Positions 38,101 to 49,859 of a stretch of 64,000 nt of DNA are shown here, in pieces. The position numbers and the translations under genes were made by a program. Source of the stretch: Theropithecus gelada (lineage: Eukaryota > Chordata > Mammalia > Primates > Cercopithecidae); NCBI RefSeq assembly GCF_003255815.1, contig NC_037673.1:88908980-88972979 (forward strand), in the 5' to 3' direction. Under the pieces are notes generated by a model, which had not been told where the DNA came from, did no database searches, and saw nothing but the letters and a program-made list of their open reading frames with translations. The first letter of the stretch is position 1, and the number at the start of each line of letters is the position of its first letter.

Positions 38101-38405
38101 CACGAAAATACTTTCAGATAAAATGCAAATCAAAGCACAACATACCAAAATGTATACGAGGCAGCAAAAGCAGTATTCAGGGGAAATTTTTATAGCTGTA
38201 AACACCTATATTTTTAAAAAAATCTCAAATTAACAACCTAACTTTACACCTTAAGAAACTAGAAAAATAAGTGCAAATTAAACCCAAAGCAAGCCAAAGA
38301 AATAATAAAGATTAGAGAAAAGATAAACAAAATATAAAGGAGAAAAACAATAGAGAAAAATCAACAGGAACAAAAAATGGTTTGTTGATAAAAATCAACT
38401 GTAGA
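35165..38405 (+). mobile_element. Old L1 (L1M/L1PB-like), 5'UTR to mid ORF2
   Basis: A decayed L1. 35165-36000 resembles an ancient 5'UTR. 36010-36770 resembles ORF1, with an open stretch of 148 codons at 36279-36725. 37100-38405 resembles the endonuclease and following part of ORF2. It stops at GATAAAAATCAAC, where the L1PA-like element begins, and is not resumed on the far side of that element. Confidence 0.75.
36279..36725 (+). pseudogene. Old L1 ORF1 remnant
   Basis: A 148-codon open stretch whose wording (QESQQTPSK, ILKSAREKGFITYK) follows the RNA-binding and C-terminal part of L1 ORF1p. It lacks the N-terminal coiled coil in frame, and an overlapping frame at 36302-36601 holds the rest, so frameshifts have occurred. 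Confidence 0.7.
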
Positions 38406-38411
38406 AATACT

Positions 38412-39194
38412 ATGGTGGCTGTCAAGATGGCCAAATAGGAACAGCTCTGGTCTGCAGCTTCCAGCGAGATCAACACAGGAGGCAGGTGATTGCATTTGCA
38501 ACTAAGGTACCTGGCTCATCTCATTGGGACAGGTTAGACGGTGGGTGCAGCCCACAGAGGATGAGCCGAAGCAGGGTGGGGCATCACCTCACCCAGAAAG
38601 CACAAGGGTTCAGTGAACTCCCTCCCCTGGCCAAGGGAAGCCATAAGGGACTGTGGCATGAGGAACAGTGCACTCCAACCCAGATATTACGCTTTTCCCA
38701 CGGTCTTTGCAACCCACAGACCAGGAGATTCCCTCCAGTGCCTACATCACCAGGACCCTGGATTTCAAGCACAAAACTGGACAGCCATTTGGGCAGACAT
38801 TGAGCTAACTGCAAGAGTTTTTTTTTCATACCCCAGAGGAGCCTGGAATTACAGCAAGACAGAACCATTTGCTCCCTTGTAAAGGGGGCTAAAGCCAGAA
38901 AACCAAGTGGTCTAGCTCAGCAGATCCCACCCCCACAGAGCCAAGCAATCTAAGATCAACCGGCTTGAAATTCTCACTGCAAGCACAGCAGTCTGAAGTC
39001 AACCTGGGACGCTCTAGCTTGGTAAAGGGAGAGGCATCTACCATTACTGAGGCTTGAGTAGGTACTTTTCCCCTCACAGTGTAAACAAAGCCTCTGGAAA
39101 GTTCCAGCTAGGCAGAGCCCACTGAAGCTTGGCAAAGCCGCTGTAGCCAGACTGCCTCTCTAGATTCCCCATGTCTGGGCAGGGCATCTCAGGT
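38412..39194 (+). promoter_or_regulatory. L1 5'UTR, truncated at its 3' side
   Basis: Carries the YY1 core CAAGATGGCCA at 38423-38433. At about 39190-39196 (GGGCATCTCAGGTTAGACG) the text jumps from 5'UTR into the ORF1 coiled-coil region, an internal deletion that removes the ORF1 start. Confidence 0.85.
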
Positions 39195-39990
39195 TAGACG
39201 AATTGTTAACTAGAATAACCAGTTTAGAGAAGAAAATAAATGACCTGATGGAGCTAAAAAACACAGCATAAGAACTTCGTGATGCTTACACAATTATCAA
39301 TAGCTGAGTCAATTAAGCAGAGGAAAGGATATCAGAGATTGAAAATTAACTCATCAAAATAAAGTGTGAAGACATGATTAGAGAAAAAAGAATAAAAAGA
39401 AATGAACAAAACCCCCAGAAATATGGGACTATGTAAAAAGACCAAACCTATGTTTGATTGGTTTACCTGAAAGTGATGAGGAGAATGGAACCAAGTTAGA
39501 AAACACACTTCAGGATATTACCCAGGAGAACTTCCCCAACCTAGCAAGACAGGTCAACATTCAAATTCAAGAAATACAGAGAATATCACAAAGATACTCC
39601 TCGAGAAGAGCAACCCCAAGACACATAATCCTCAGATTCACCAAGGTTGAAATGAAGGAAACAATGTTAAGGGCAGCCAGAGAGAAAGGTCAGGTTACCC
39701 ACAAAGGGAAACACATCAGACTAACAGCTGATCTCTCTGCAGACACCCTGCAAGCCAGAAGAGAGTGGGGGCCAAGATTCAACATTTTTAAAGAAAAAAA
39801 TTTTCAACCCAGAATTTCATATCCAGTCAAACTAAGCTTCATAAGTGAAGGAGAAATAAACTCCTTTACAGACAAGCAAATGCTGAGAGATTCTGTCACC
39901 ACCAGGCCTGCCTTATAAGAGCTCCTGAAGGAAGCACTAAACATGGAAAGGAAAAACTGGTACCAACCACTATAAAAACTTACCAACTGG
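39195..39990 (+). pseudogene. L1 ORF1 remnant without N-terminus
   Basis: Starts inside the coiled-coil part. The open segment 39454-39918 covers the RNA-recognition and C-terminal domains (ARREWGPRF, FTDKQMLRD) and ends in a stop replacing a codon after RPAL. The deletion described for the 5'UTR removed the start codon. Confidence 0.88.
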
Positions 39991-40341
39991 TAAAGACCAT
40001 TGACACTATGAAGAAACTGCATCAACTAACAAGCAAAATAACCAATTAGTATCATAATGACAGGATCAAATTTACACATAACAATATTAACCTTAAATGT
40101 AAGCAGGCTAAATGCCCCTATTAAAAGACAGACTGGCAAATTGGATAAAGAGTCAAGACCCATCAGTGTGCTGTATTCAGGAGACCCATCTCACGGGCAA
40201 AGACACACATAGGTTCAAAATAAAGGAATGCAGGAACATTTACCAAGCAAACAGAAAGCAAAAAAAAAAAAAAAGCAGGGGTTGCAACCCTAGTCGCTGA
40301 TAAAACAGACGTTAAACCAACAAAGATCAAAAGAGACAAAG

Positions 40342-40531
40342 AAGGGCATTACATATTGGTAAAGGAATCAATGCAACAAGAAGAGCTAACTATCCTAAAT
40401 ATATAGGCATCCAATACATAAAGCAAGTTCTTAGCTAAGGGCATTACATATTGGTAAAGGAATCAATGCAACAAGAAGAGCTAACTATCTTAAACATATA
40501 GGCACCCAGATTCATAAAGCAAGTTCTTAGA
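40342..40531 (+). repeat. 95-bp tandem duplication in L1 ORF2
   Basis: Two adjacent units beginning AAGGGCATTACATATTGG at 40342 and 40437, nearly identical over most of their length. Confidence 0.92.
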
Positions 40532-42245
40532 GAGCTACAAAGAGACTTAGAATCCCACACAATAATACTTGGAGACTTTAACACGCCACTGTCAATATTA
40601 GACAGATCAATAAGACAGAAAATTAACAAGGATATTCAGGACTTGAACTCAGCTCTGGACCAGGCAGAGCTAACAGACACCTACAGAACTCTCCATCCCA
40701 AATCAACAGAATATACATTCATCTCAGCACCACATTGTACCTATTCTAAAATTGACCACGTAGTTGGAAGTAAAACACTCCACAGCAAAATGCAAAAAAA
40801 TAGAAATCATAACAGTCTCCCAGACCACAGTGCAATCAATTAGAACTCAGGATTAAGAAACTCACTCAAAACCGCTCAACTACATGAAAACTGAACAACC
40901 TGCTCCTGAAAGACTATTGGGTAAATAATGAAATTAAGGCAGAAATAATTAAATTATTTGAAACCAATAAGAACAAAGATACAACATACCAAAATATCTG
41001 GGACACAGCTAAAGCAGTGTTTAGAGGGAAATTTATAGCACTAATGCCCTCAGGAGAAAGCAGGAAAGATCTAAAATCAACACTTTACCATCACAGTTAA
41101 AAGAACTAGAGAAGTAAGAGCAAACAAACTCAAAAGCTAGCAGAAGACAATAAATAACTAAGATCAGAGGAGAAGTGAAGGAGATAGACACACACCCTTC
41201 AAAAAATCAATGAAACCGGGAGCTGTGTTTTTTTTTTAAATATCAACAAAACAGATAGACTGCTAGCCAGACTAATAAAAGAAGAAAAGAGAGAAGAATC
41301 AAATAGACACAATAAAAAATGATAAAGGTGATATCACCACTGGTCCCACAGAAATACAAACTACCATCAGAGAATACTATAAACACCTCTAAACAAATAA
41401 ACTAGAAAATCTAGAAGAAATGGATAATTTCCTGGACACATACATCCTGCTAAGACTAAACCAAGAAGATGTTGAATCCCTGAACAGATCAATAACAAGT
41501 TCTGAAATTACAGCAATAATAGCCTACCAACCAAAAAAATAAGCCCAGGACCAAAAACAGCTTCACAGCCAAATTCTACCAGAGGTATGAAGAGGAGCTG
41601 GTACTATTGCTTCTGAAACTATTCCAATCAACAGAAAAAGAGAGAATCCTCCCTAACTCATTTTATGAGGCCAGCATCATCCTGATACCAAAACCTGGCA
41701 GAGACACAACACAAAAAAGAAAATTTCAGGCCAATATCCCTGATGAACATCCATGTAAAAATCCTCAATAAAATGCTGGCAAACTGAATCCAGCAGCACA
41801 TCAAAAAGCTTATCCACCACAATCAAGTCAGCTTCATCCCTGGGATGCAAGGCTCGTTCAACATATGCAAATCAGTAAATGTAATCCATCACATAAACAG
41901 AACCAATGGCAAAAACCACATGATTATCTCAATAGATGCCAAAAAGGCCTTCAATAAAATTCAACACCCCTTCACACTAAAAATTCTTAATAAACTAGGT
42001 ACTGATGGAACATATCTCAAAATAATAAGAGCTATTTATGACAAACCCACAGCCAATATCATACTGAATGGGCAAAAGCTGGAAGCATTCCCTTGGAAAA
42101 TCGGCACAAGACAAGGATGCCCTCTCTCACCACTCCTATTCAACATAGTATTAGAAGTTCTGGCCAGGGCAATCTGGCAAGAGATAGAAATAAAGTGTAT
42201 TGAAATAGGAAGAGAGGAAGTCAAATTGTCTCTGTTTGCAGATGA

Positions 42246-42392
<147 letters not shown>

Positions 42393-42615
42393 TGAGTGAA
42401 CTCTCATTCACAATTGCTACTAAGAGAATAAAGTACCTAGGAATACAACTGACAAGGGATGTGAAGGAACTCTTCAAGGAGAACTACAAACCACTGCTCA
42501 GTGAAGTAAGAGAGGACAGAAACAAATTGGAAAACATTCCATGTTCATGGATAGGAAGAATCAATATCATGAAAATGGTCATAATGCCCAAAGTAATTTA
42601 TAGATTCAACACTAT

Positions 42616-42640
42616 CCCCATCAAGCTACCATTGATGGGG
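42616..42640. repeat. 9-bp inverted repeat at L1/Tigger1 junction
   Basis: Arms CCCCATCAA (42616-42624) and TTGATGGGG (42632-42640) with a 7-base loop. The TTGA of the right arm belongs to L1. TGGGG is extra and is the complement of the left arm, as if copied by snap-back. Confidence 0.9.
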
Positions 42641-42647
42641 TAAAAAG

Positions 42648-42931
42648 AAATTACCACAGCCACACTAAACCTCCAACAACCACCACCCTGATCAGTCAGC
42701 AGCCATCAAAATCTAGGAAAGACCCTCCACCAGCAAAAAGATTACAATTTGCTGAAGGCTCAGATGATCATTAGCATTTTTTAGGAGTAAGATATTTTTA
42801 GTTAAGGTATATATATATTGTTTTTAGGCATAACGCTATTGCACAAAATAGACTACATATAGTGAAAACATAACTTTTATATGCACTTGGAAGTCTAAAG
42901 ATTTAAGTGACTTCCTTTATCGCAGAGGTTC
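42648..42931 (+). mobile_element. Tigger1 3' segment duplicated inside L1 ORF2
   Basis: 284 bases matching the C-terminal end and 3'UTR of Tigger1. It shares many non-consensus bases with the copy at 44467-44752, for example AAAATCTAGGAAAGACC, CAATTTGCTGAAGG and TAGGAGTAAG. L1 text is continuous across it (CTACCATTGA before, TTTCTTCACAG after). It lacks the Tigger1 terminal repeat. Confidence 0.93.
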
Positions 42932-44466
42932 TAGTTTCTTCACAGAACTAGAAAAAACTACTTTAAACTTCATATGGAACCAAAAAGGAGCCTGTATAGC
43001 CAAGACAATTCTAAGCACAAAGAAAAAAGCTGGAGGCATCATGCTACCTGACTTCAAACTACATTACAAGGCTACAGTAACTAAAACAGCATGGTACTGG
43101 TGCCAAAAGAGATATACAGACCAATGGAACAGAACAGAGGCCTCAGAAATAACACCACACATCTACAACCATCTGATCTTTGACAAGCCTGACAAAAACA
43201 AGCAATGGGGAAAGGATTCCCTATTGAATAAATGGTGTTGGAAAAACTGGCTAGCCAAATGCAGAAAACTGAAACTGGACCCCTTCCTTACACCTTATAC
43301 AAAAATTAACTCAACATGGATTAAAGACTTAAACTAAGACCTAAAACCATAAAAACCCTAGAAGAAAACCTAGGCAATACCATTCAGGACATAGGCATGG
43401 GCAAAGACTTCATTACTAAAACCAAAAGCAATGACAACAAAAGCCAAATTTGACAAATGGAATCTAATTAAACTAAAGAGCTTCCACATAGCAAAAGAAA
43501 CTATCATCAGAGTGAACAGACAACCTACAGAATGGGAGAAAATTTTTGCAATCTATCCATCTGATAAAGGGCTAATATACAGAATCTACAAGGAACTTAA
43601 ACAATTTTCCAAGAAAAAAACAAACAACCCCATCAAAAAGTGGGCAAAGGATATGAACAGACACTTCTCAAAAGAAGACATTTATGCAGCCAACAAACAC
43701 GTGAAGAAAAGCTCATTATCACTGGTCATCAGAGAAATGCAAATCAAAACCACAATGAGATACCATCTCACGCCAGTTAGAATGACAATCATTAAAAAGT
43801 AAGGAAACAACAGATGCTGGAGAGAATGTGGAGAAATAGGAACACTTTTACACTGCTGGTGGGAGTGTAAATTAGTTCAACCATTGTAGAAGACAGTGTG
43901 GCAGTTCCTCAAGGATCTAGAACCAGAAATATCATTTGACCCAGCAATTCCATTACTGGGTATATACCCAAAGGATTATAAATCATTCTACTATAAAGAC
44001 ACATGCATACGTATGTTTACTGCAGCACTGTTCACAATAGCAGACTTAGAACCAACATAAATGTCCATCAATGATAGACTGCATAAAGAAAATGTGGCAC
44101 ATATATACCATGGAATATTCTGCAGCCATATAAAAGGATGAGTTCATGTCCTTTGCAGTGACATGGATGAAGCTGGAAACCACCACTCTCAGCAAACTAA
44201 CACAGGAACAGAAAACCAAACACCACATATTCTCACTCATAAGTGTGAGTTGAACAATGACAACACATGGACACAGGGAGGGGAACATCACACACTGGGG
44301 CCTGTCGGAGGTTGGAGGACTAGGGAAGGGATAGCATTAGGAGAAATACCTAATGTAGATGACAGGTTAATGAGTGCAGCAAACCACCATGGCAAGTGTA
44401 TGTAACAAACCTGCATGTTCTGCACATGTATCCCAGAACTTAAAGTATAATAAAAAAAAATAAAAT

Positions 44467-44787
44467 AAATTACCACAGCCACATTTAACCTCCAACAACC
44501 ACCACCCTGATCAGTCAGCAGCCATCAAAATCTAGGAAAGACCCTCCACCAGCAAAAAGATTACAATTTGCTGAAGGCTCGGATGATCATTAGCATTTTT
44601 TAGGAGTAAGGTATTTTTAATTAAGGTATATGTATATTGTTTTTTAGGCATAACGCTATTGCACAAAATAGACTACAATATAGTGAAAACATAACTTTTA
44701 TATGCACTGAGAAGTCTAAAGATTTAAGTGACCTCCTTTATCGTGGAGGTTCGGTACTGAATCTGCAGTATCTCTGAGGAAAGCCTG
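44467..44787 (+). mobile_element. Tigger1 3' end fragment
   Basis: Starts right at the A tail of the L1 and runs to the Tigger1 terminus, ending GAGGAAAGCCTG followed by TA (44788-44789), the expected target dinucleotide. The first 286 bases are the second copy of the duplicated segment. The 5' part of this Tigger1 is not found in the window. Confidence 0.93.
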
Positions 44788-44789
44788 TA

Positions 44790-45057
44790 TATGAAGAGCT
44801 GACTAGAGAAAAGTTTCATAGAAACACAAAGCCACAAAAGAAGTAAGACAGCCTAATTTAATAAAATTAAAAGAAAAAGGAAAAAAAACTCTAAAAAGCA
44901 CTATGCCTTTGCTCAGAAAAGCCATCTGTTTGCTAGCGTGAGTTCTGACAAAGACCAAATCCTGTCTCAAGTACAAGTTTGGAGCTTGTGTTGAAGTTCT
45001 CTAAGGGCAGTTTAACCACAGTAAGAGATTACCTCTTGTATTCCAATTTGTATTCAT
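44790..45057. other. Unassigned spacer
   Basis: Short single-copy-looking DNA between Tigger1 and the twin-primed L1. No gene seen. Confidence 0.4.
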
Positions 45058-45072
45058 TAACATACAATTCTT

Positions 45073-45252
45073 TTTTTATTATTATTATACTTTAAGTTCT
45101 AGGGTACATGTGCACAATGTGCAGGTTTGTTATATTCTCAAAAGAAGACATTTACACAGCCAACAGACACATGAAAAAATGCTCATCATCACTCGACATC
45201 ACAAAAATGCAAATCTAAACCACAATGAGATGCCATCTCACACCAGTTAGAA
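45073..45252 (-). mobile_element. Tiny L1 with 5' inversion (twin priming)
   Basis: Left part 45073-45134 is the complement of the L1 tail and 3'UTR end (poly-T, then AGTTCTAGGGTACATGTGCA). Right part 45135-45252 is ORF2 C-terminal sequence in the plus sense. The opposed orientations with a joint at about 45134 are the signature of twin priming. A perfect 15-bp target-site duplication, TAACATACAATTCTT, lies at 45058-45072 and 45253-45267. Confidence 0.95.
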
Positions 45253-45267
45253 TAACATACAATTCTT

Positions 45268-45780
45268 AAAATGGTGGGATAGTCAGATGTTTGGTCTAGA
45301 TCTTCCCAGTTGCTGATGATTTCATGTTCCTGCAAATATAATCTGCACTTTTCTGAAAAAGGAAAATGAAAGAGGATGGGTGACTCTCAGCCAATCCATG
45401 TGACTTCTGGATGAGGACCTATGAAATGGAGAAAACTGGATTTCCCAGAACTGGCCCTGCCACCACTCCCTTCAGATCTAATTTGAGCATATGTGTTACT
45501 TTGTGCAATTGTTGTCATAAAGATGACTCTTGTTTGATAAAAAAAAATGGTTATAGAAAACTAGACAATGTTAACTGTACATGTATAAATAAGTTACTTC
45601 CCTTTAAATGTCAAATGCCCCATCTCTCCTTCTCTTGTTTTTTGAGCTTTTCCTAATTAGACAGACTCATAGTTTTCATCAAGAAGTTCAGTATAAAAAT
45701 ATTTGGGCTATCTACTATGTGTAAACTGTCACAAAAACATTTAGAAACAAGCCAGAAATCCATATGGATGAGAAGAAAAG
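45268..45780. other. Unassigned DNA
   Basis: About 510 bases with no recognisable gene or transposon. It leads into the GGT minisatellite. Confidence 0.4.
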
Positions 45781-46386
45781 GGAGGTGGTGATGATGGTGG
45801 TGGTGATGGTCATGGTGGTGATGGGAGTGGTGGTGGTAGTAGTGGTGATAGGGATGGTGGTGGTGGCAGTGGTGGTGGCAGTGGTGGTGGTTGTCTTGGT
45901 AATGGTGGTGGTGGTGGTGGTGGTGGTGGTGATAGTGGTGGTGGGGGTGGTGGTGGTGGTTCCTGGTAATGGTGGTATTGATGGTGCTTGTAGTCATGGT
46001 GGTGATGGGAATGGTGGCGGTGGTAGTGATAGCGGTGGTGGTGGTGGTGGTGGTTGTTCCTGGTAATGGTGGCGTTGATGGTTGTTGTAGTCATGCTGGT
46101 GATGACAGTGGTGGTGGTGATAGTCCCAGTAATGGTGGTGTTTATGGTGGTTGTGGTTATGGTAGTGGTGGTGGTGGTGGCAGTGGTGGTGGTTGTTCCT
46201 GGTAATGGTGGTATTGATGGAGGTTTGATTATGGTGGTAGTGGTGGTGTTGGTGGTGGTTGTGGTGGTGTTGGTGGTGGTAGTGGCAGTGGTGGTGGTTG
46301 TCCTGGTAATGGTGATGTTGATGGAGGTTGTGGTTATGGGGTTAGTGGTGATGGTGGTGGTGGTGGTGGTGATAGCCATGGTCCTA
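45781..46386 (+). repeat. GGT/GAT-rich minisatellite with higher-order units
   Basis: About 600 bases of GGT, GAT and AGT triplets. The phrase CCTGGTAATGGTG or a close variant recurs at 45895, 45962, 46059, 46126, 46198 and 46302, so spacings are 67, 97, 67, 72 and 104. This marks a higher-order unit over the triplets. Long frames appear on both strands (poly-Val/Gly, poly-His/Thr/Pro) only because triplet repeats lack stops. Confidence 0.93.
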
Positions 46387-46441
46387 ACTAAAGTGATAAC
46401 AGAATGAAGTTCTAGAGACCAAAATATTTTTTTAAATGAAC

Positions 46442-46945
46442 TGTAATGATTAATTTTTTTATGTCAACTTTTGTGTGTCCAGAAGATATTAGCATTTTAA
46501 TCAGTTAACAAAGTAAAGAAGATCTGCCCTACTCAATGTGGGCAGGTATCTTCCATTCCACTAAAGACCCAAATTGAAGAAAAAGGTGGGAGAGCAAATG
46601 TCCTCTCCCTTCTCAAGCTAGGACATTCATCTTCTCCTACCCTTGGACATCAAGGCTCCTGGTTTTGGGGCCTTCAAACTCCGAGACTTATATTAGTAGC
46701 CTCCCCAGTTCTCAGGCCTTCAGCTTCAGACTTGGAATTACACCATCAGCTCCCTGGTTCTCCAGCCTTCAGACTCTTGACTGAATTATACAATTGGCTT
46801 TCTTGGTTATCCAGCATGCAGACAGTATATCATGGGACCTCTTGGCTTCCATAATCACATAAGCCAATTCCCATAATAAATCTCCTCTTATCCATCTCTA
46901 TATATCCTATTGGTTCTGTTTCTCTGGAGAACCCTGACTAATACA
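46442..46945 (+). mobile_element. LTR-like or MITE repeat, family not assigned
   Basis: Begins TGTAATGATTAATTTTTTTA and ends TCTCTGGAGAACCCTGACTA followed by ATACA, a common primate interspersed repeat that I recognise by wording but cannot name. It has an ATAATAAATCTCC polyadenylation-like signal near 46874-46886. No coding frame. Confidence 0.6.
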
Positions 46946-49114
46946 TCAACTAAACCAACAAACTTTTAGCCACACTGACTATAAAAAAAGAAAGATGAAA
47001 ATAACTAAAATCTGACAAGAATGCAGAGACATTAGTATTGACCTTTATAGAAACTAAAAGAATTATAAGAGATTACTTGGAATTATGTACAGCAACAAAT
47101 TAGGTAATCTAGATGTATGGACAAATTCCTAGAAACACATAAATTATCAAAACTGATTTAAGAAGTAAAAAATCTTAACAGATCTAAAGAAAAAACCTTA
47201 ACAGACTCAATATTCAAAAACTTCCCAACAAAGAAAAGTCTGTGCTACATGGCTTCACTGGTTAACTCTACCAAACACTAAAATAAGAATTAACACCATT
47301 CCTTCTCAAACTTTTCCAGTAAAGCAGGAGAGGGAACACTTCCTAACACATTTTGTGAGGTCAGCATTACTCTGATACTAAAGCCAAACAAAGACATCAA
47401 AAGAAAACTATAACTTAATATCCCTTATTAATACAGATGTAAAATTCTGCAACAAAATACTGGCAAACCAAATCCAACAGCACATTTTAAAAACATATTC
47501 ACCACAACCAAATGAAGTGTAACTCAAGAATGCAAGTGTGATTGAACATATGAAAATCAATTAATATAATGCACCACATTAAGGAGATGGAGTAATATAT
47601 TACATGATTATCTCAATACATGCAGAAAGAGTATTTGACCAAATTCTATATCCTTTCATGATTAAAAAAAGCACTCACAAACTAGGAGAGAAAAGAATTT
47701 CTTTAATATGATAAAGGGCATTTATGAAAAACCCATAGCTAACATCATACTAATCGTGAAAGAATGAAAGCTTTCCCCTAAGATCAGGAAGAAAACACGA
47801 TGCCTGCTTTGACCACTGCTATTTGACACTGTACTGGAAGTTCTAATCAAAGGAATGATTCAAGAAAAAGAAATAAAAGACATCCAAATTTATGACACCT
47901 TTAGAAGTACAAATAAGTAAAACTACTTCTATTTGCAAATGACAAAATCCCATAGAATCCACAAAAATAACCTACCAGTGCTAATAAGCAAATTCAGCAA
48001 ACATGCAGGGTATAAGATCAACATACAAAAATCAGTTGTGTTTCATACATCAGCAATTAACAAACTGAAAAGGAAATTTAAAACAATTTCATTTACAATA
48101 GCACCCAAAAGAATAAAATACCCAGGAATACATTTAACAAAGGTGAAAGACATAAACTGAAAACTATAAAACATTGCTGAAAGAAACTTTAAAAGACCTA
48201 AATAAGTGAAACTATTTCCCATGTTCATGAATTGTAAGACTTAATATTGTTATCTAACAATATTACCCAAATCAATCTACAGTTCCTCAAATTCATATGG
48301 AACTGCACAGAACCCCCAAATAGCCAAAACAATACTTCAAAAGTAACATATGGTTGGAAGACTCACAATTCCCAATTTCAAAACTTACTACATAGCTAAA
48401 ATAACCCAAACAGTATGGTACTGCCATAATAATAGATATACAGAACAACAGAATAAAACTTGAGATCCAGAAATAAACCCAAACATCTATGATGAATTGA
48501 TTTATGACAAGGGTGCCAAGGCCATTCAACAGAGAAAGAAGAGTCTCTTCAATAAATGATGCAGGAACAAATGTATAACCACAAACAATAAAGTTGGACT
48601 CCTACCTCACTCCTTATTAAAAAAAAAAAAAAAAAACTCCAAATGGATCAATGACCTAAATATGAAAGCTACAATTATAGAACTATTAAAGAAATCATAC
48701 ACTTAAATCTTCATGACTTTAGATTTGGAAATGGATTCCTAAACTTTCACAAAAGCATGAGCAATAAAAGTAAAAATAGATAGGTTGGACTTCATAAAAA
48801 ATTAAAATATTTGTGTATCAAAGGATATTACACAATTTGTAGTTATTCTGATATGAAATTAGTATCCCTTAAATTATATCTGATAAAGGATTAATATCCA
48901 GAATACATAAAGAACCATTACAACTCAACAACAAATAGATAAGCAATTCAAATTTTTAAATGGGCAAAGGAGCTAAATAGGCATTTCTCCAAAAGAGATA
49001 CACAGATCTCCAGTAAGCACATGAAAAGACGTTCAACATCACTGGTCATTAAGGAAATGCAATTTCACACCCATTAGGATACCTTTAATCAAACAAATTA
49101 AAAATGTTGGCAAG

Positions 49115-49386
49115 AGCCAAGCATAGTGGCTCACACCTATAATCCAAGCACTTTGGGAGCGCAAGGTAGATGATCGCTTGAGCCCAGGAGTTCAAGACCA
49201 CCAGCCTGGTCAACATGGGAAACTGTATCTACTAAAAATACAAAAATTAGACAGGAATGGTGGTGTGTGCCTGTAATGTGAGGCCCAAGAATCACTTGAA
49301 CCCAGGAGATGAAGGTTGCAGTGAGCCAAGATTATGCCACTGCACTTCAGCCTGGGCACCAGAGCGAGACTCCATCTCAAAAAAAG
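49115..49386 (+). mobile_element. Alu SINE inside old L1
   Basis: Diverged direct Alu. The right arm lacks a part of its start (CTGTAATGTGAGGCCCAAG). Flanking duplication AAAATGTTGGCAAG (49101-49114) and AAAAAGTTGGCAAG (49387-49400), one mismatch. Confidence 0.9.
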
Positions 49387-49655
49387 AAAAAGTTGGCAAG
49401 GATGTATAGAAATAAGAACCCTGGTACCTTCCTGGTAGGCACATAAAATGGTGCAGCTTCTGTGGAAAACAGTTGGGCTGTTCCTCAAAAAGTTAAACAC
49501 AGAATTACCATCTGACTAACAGAAATGAAAAGATGTCCACACAGAAACTTGCACATGAATGTTTACAGCAATATTATTGATAACAGCAAAAAAAAGTGAA
49601 AACAGCTCAAATGCCCATCAGTGGATAATCAGATAAACAAATTGTGGTAATGGGG

Positions 49656-49690
49656 TGGGTGTGTGGGTGTGTGTATGTGTGTGTGTGTGT
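49656..49690. repeat. Imperfect (TG)n microsatellite
   Basis: TG units broken by GGG and TATG. Confidence 0.9.
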
Positions 49691-49859
49691 CAAAAATATG
49701 CTCAGTGAAAGAAGGTAGACACAAAGGTCACATATTGTATGGTTCCATTTATGTGATATATCCAGAATAAGCAAATCCATAGCAATAGACAGCAGATTAG
49801 TAGATAACAAACAAGAAAAATTCCTTCTACATGGCAAAAAATCCAAGATAGAATCAGCA

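Larger units (their letters stand above)
46960..49855 (+). mobile_element. Old L1 (L1M-like), ORF2 to 3' end
   Basis: Decayed ORF2 sequence in order: the region upstream of RT (47000-47300), RT (47340-48170, including a CTACTTCTATTTGCAAATGAC relic of the FADD site near 47920), then C-terminal region to about 49640. The end is marked by an imperfect TG repeat and L1 3'UTR-like words. All frames are broken. An Alu lies at 49115. Confidence 0.75.

Noticed and set aside
45810..46379. 189-codon minus-strand frame rich in His/Thr/Pro and plus-strand Val/Gly frames
   Set aside because: Triplet repeats free of stops give long frames in several phases. No start context, splice site or domain.
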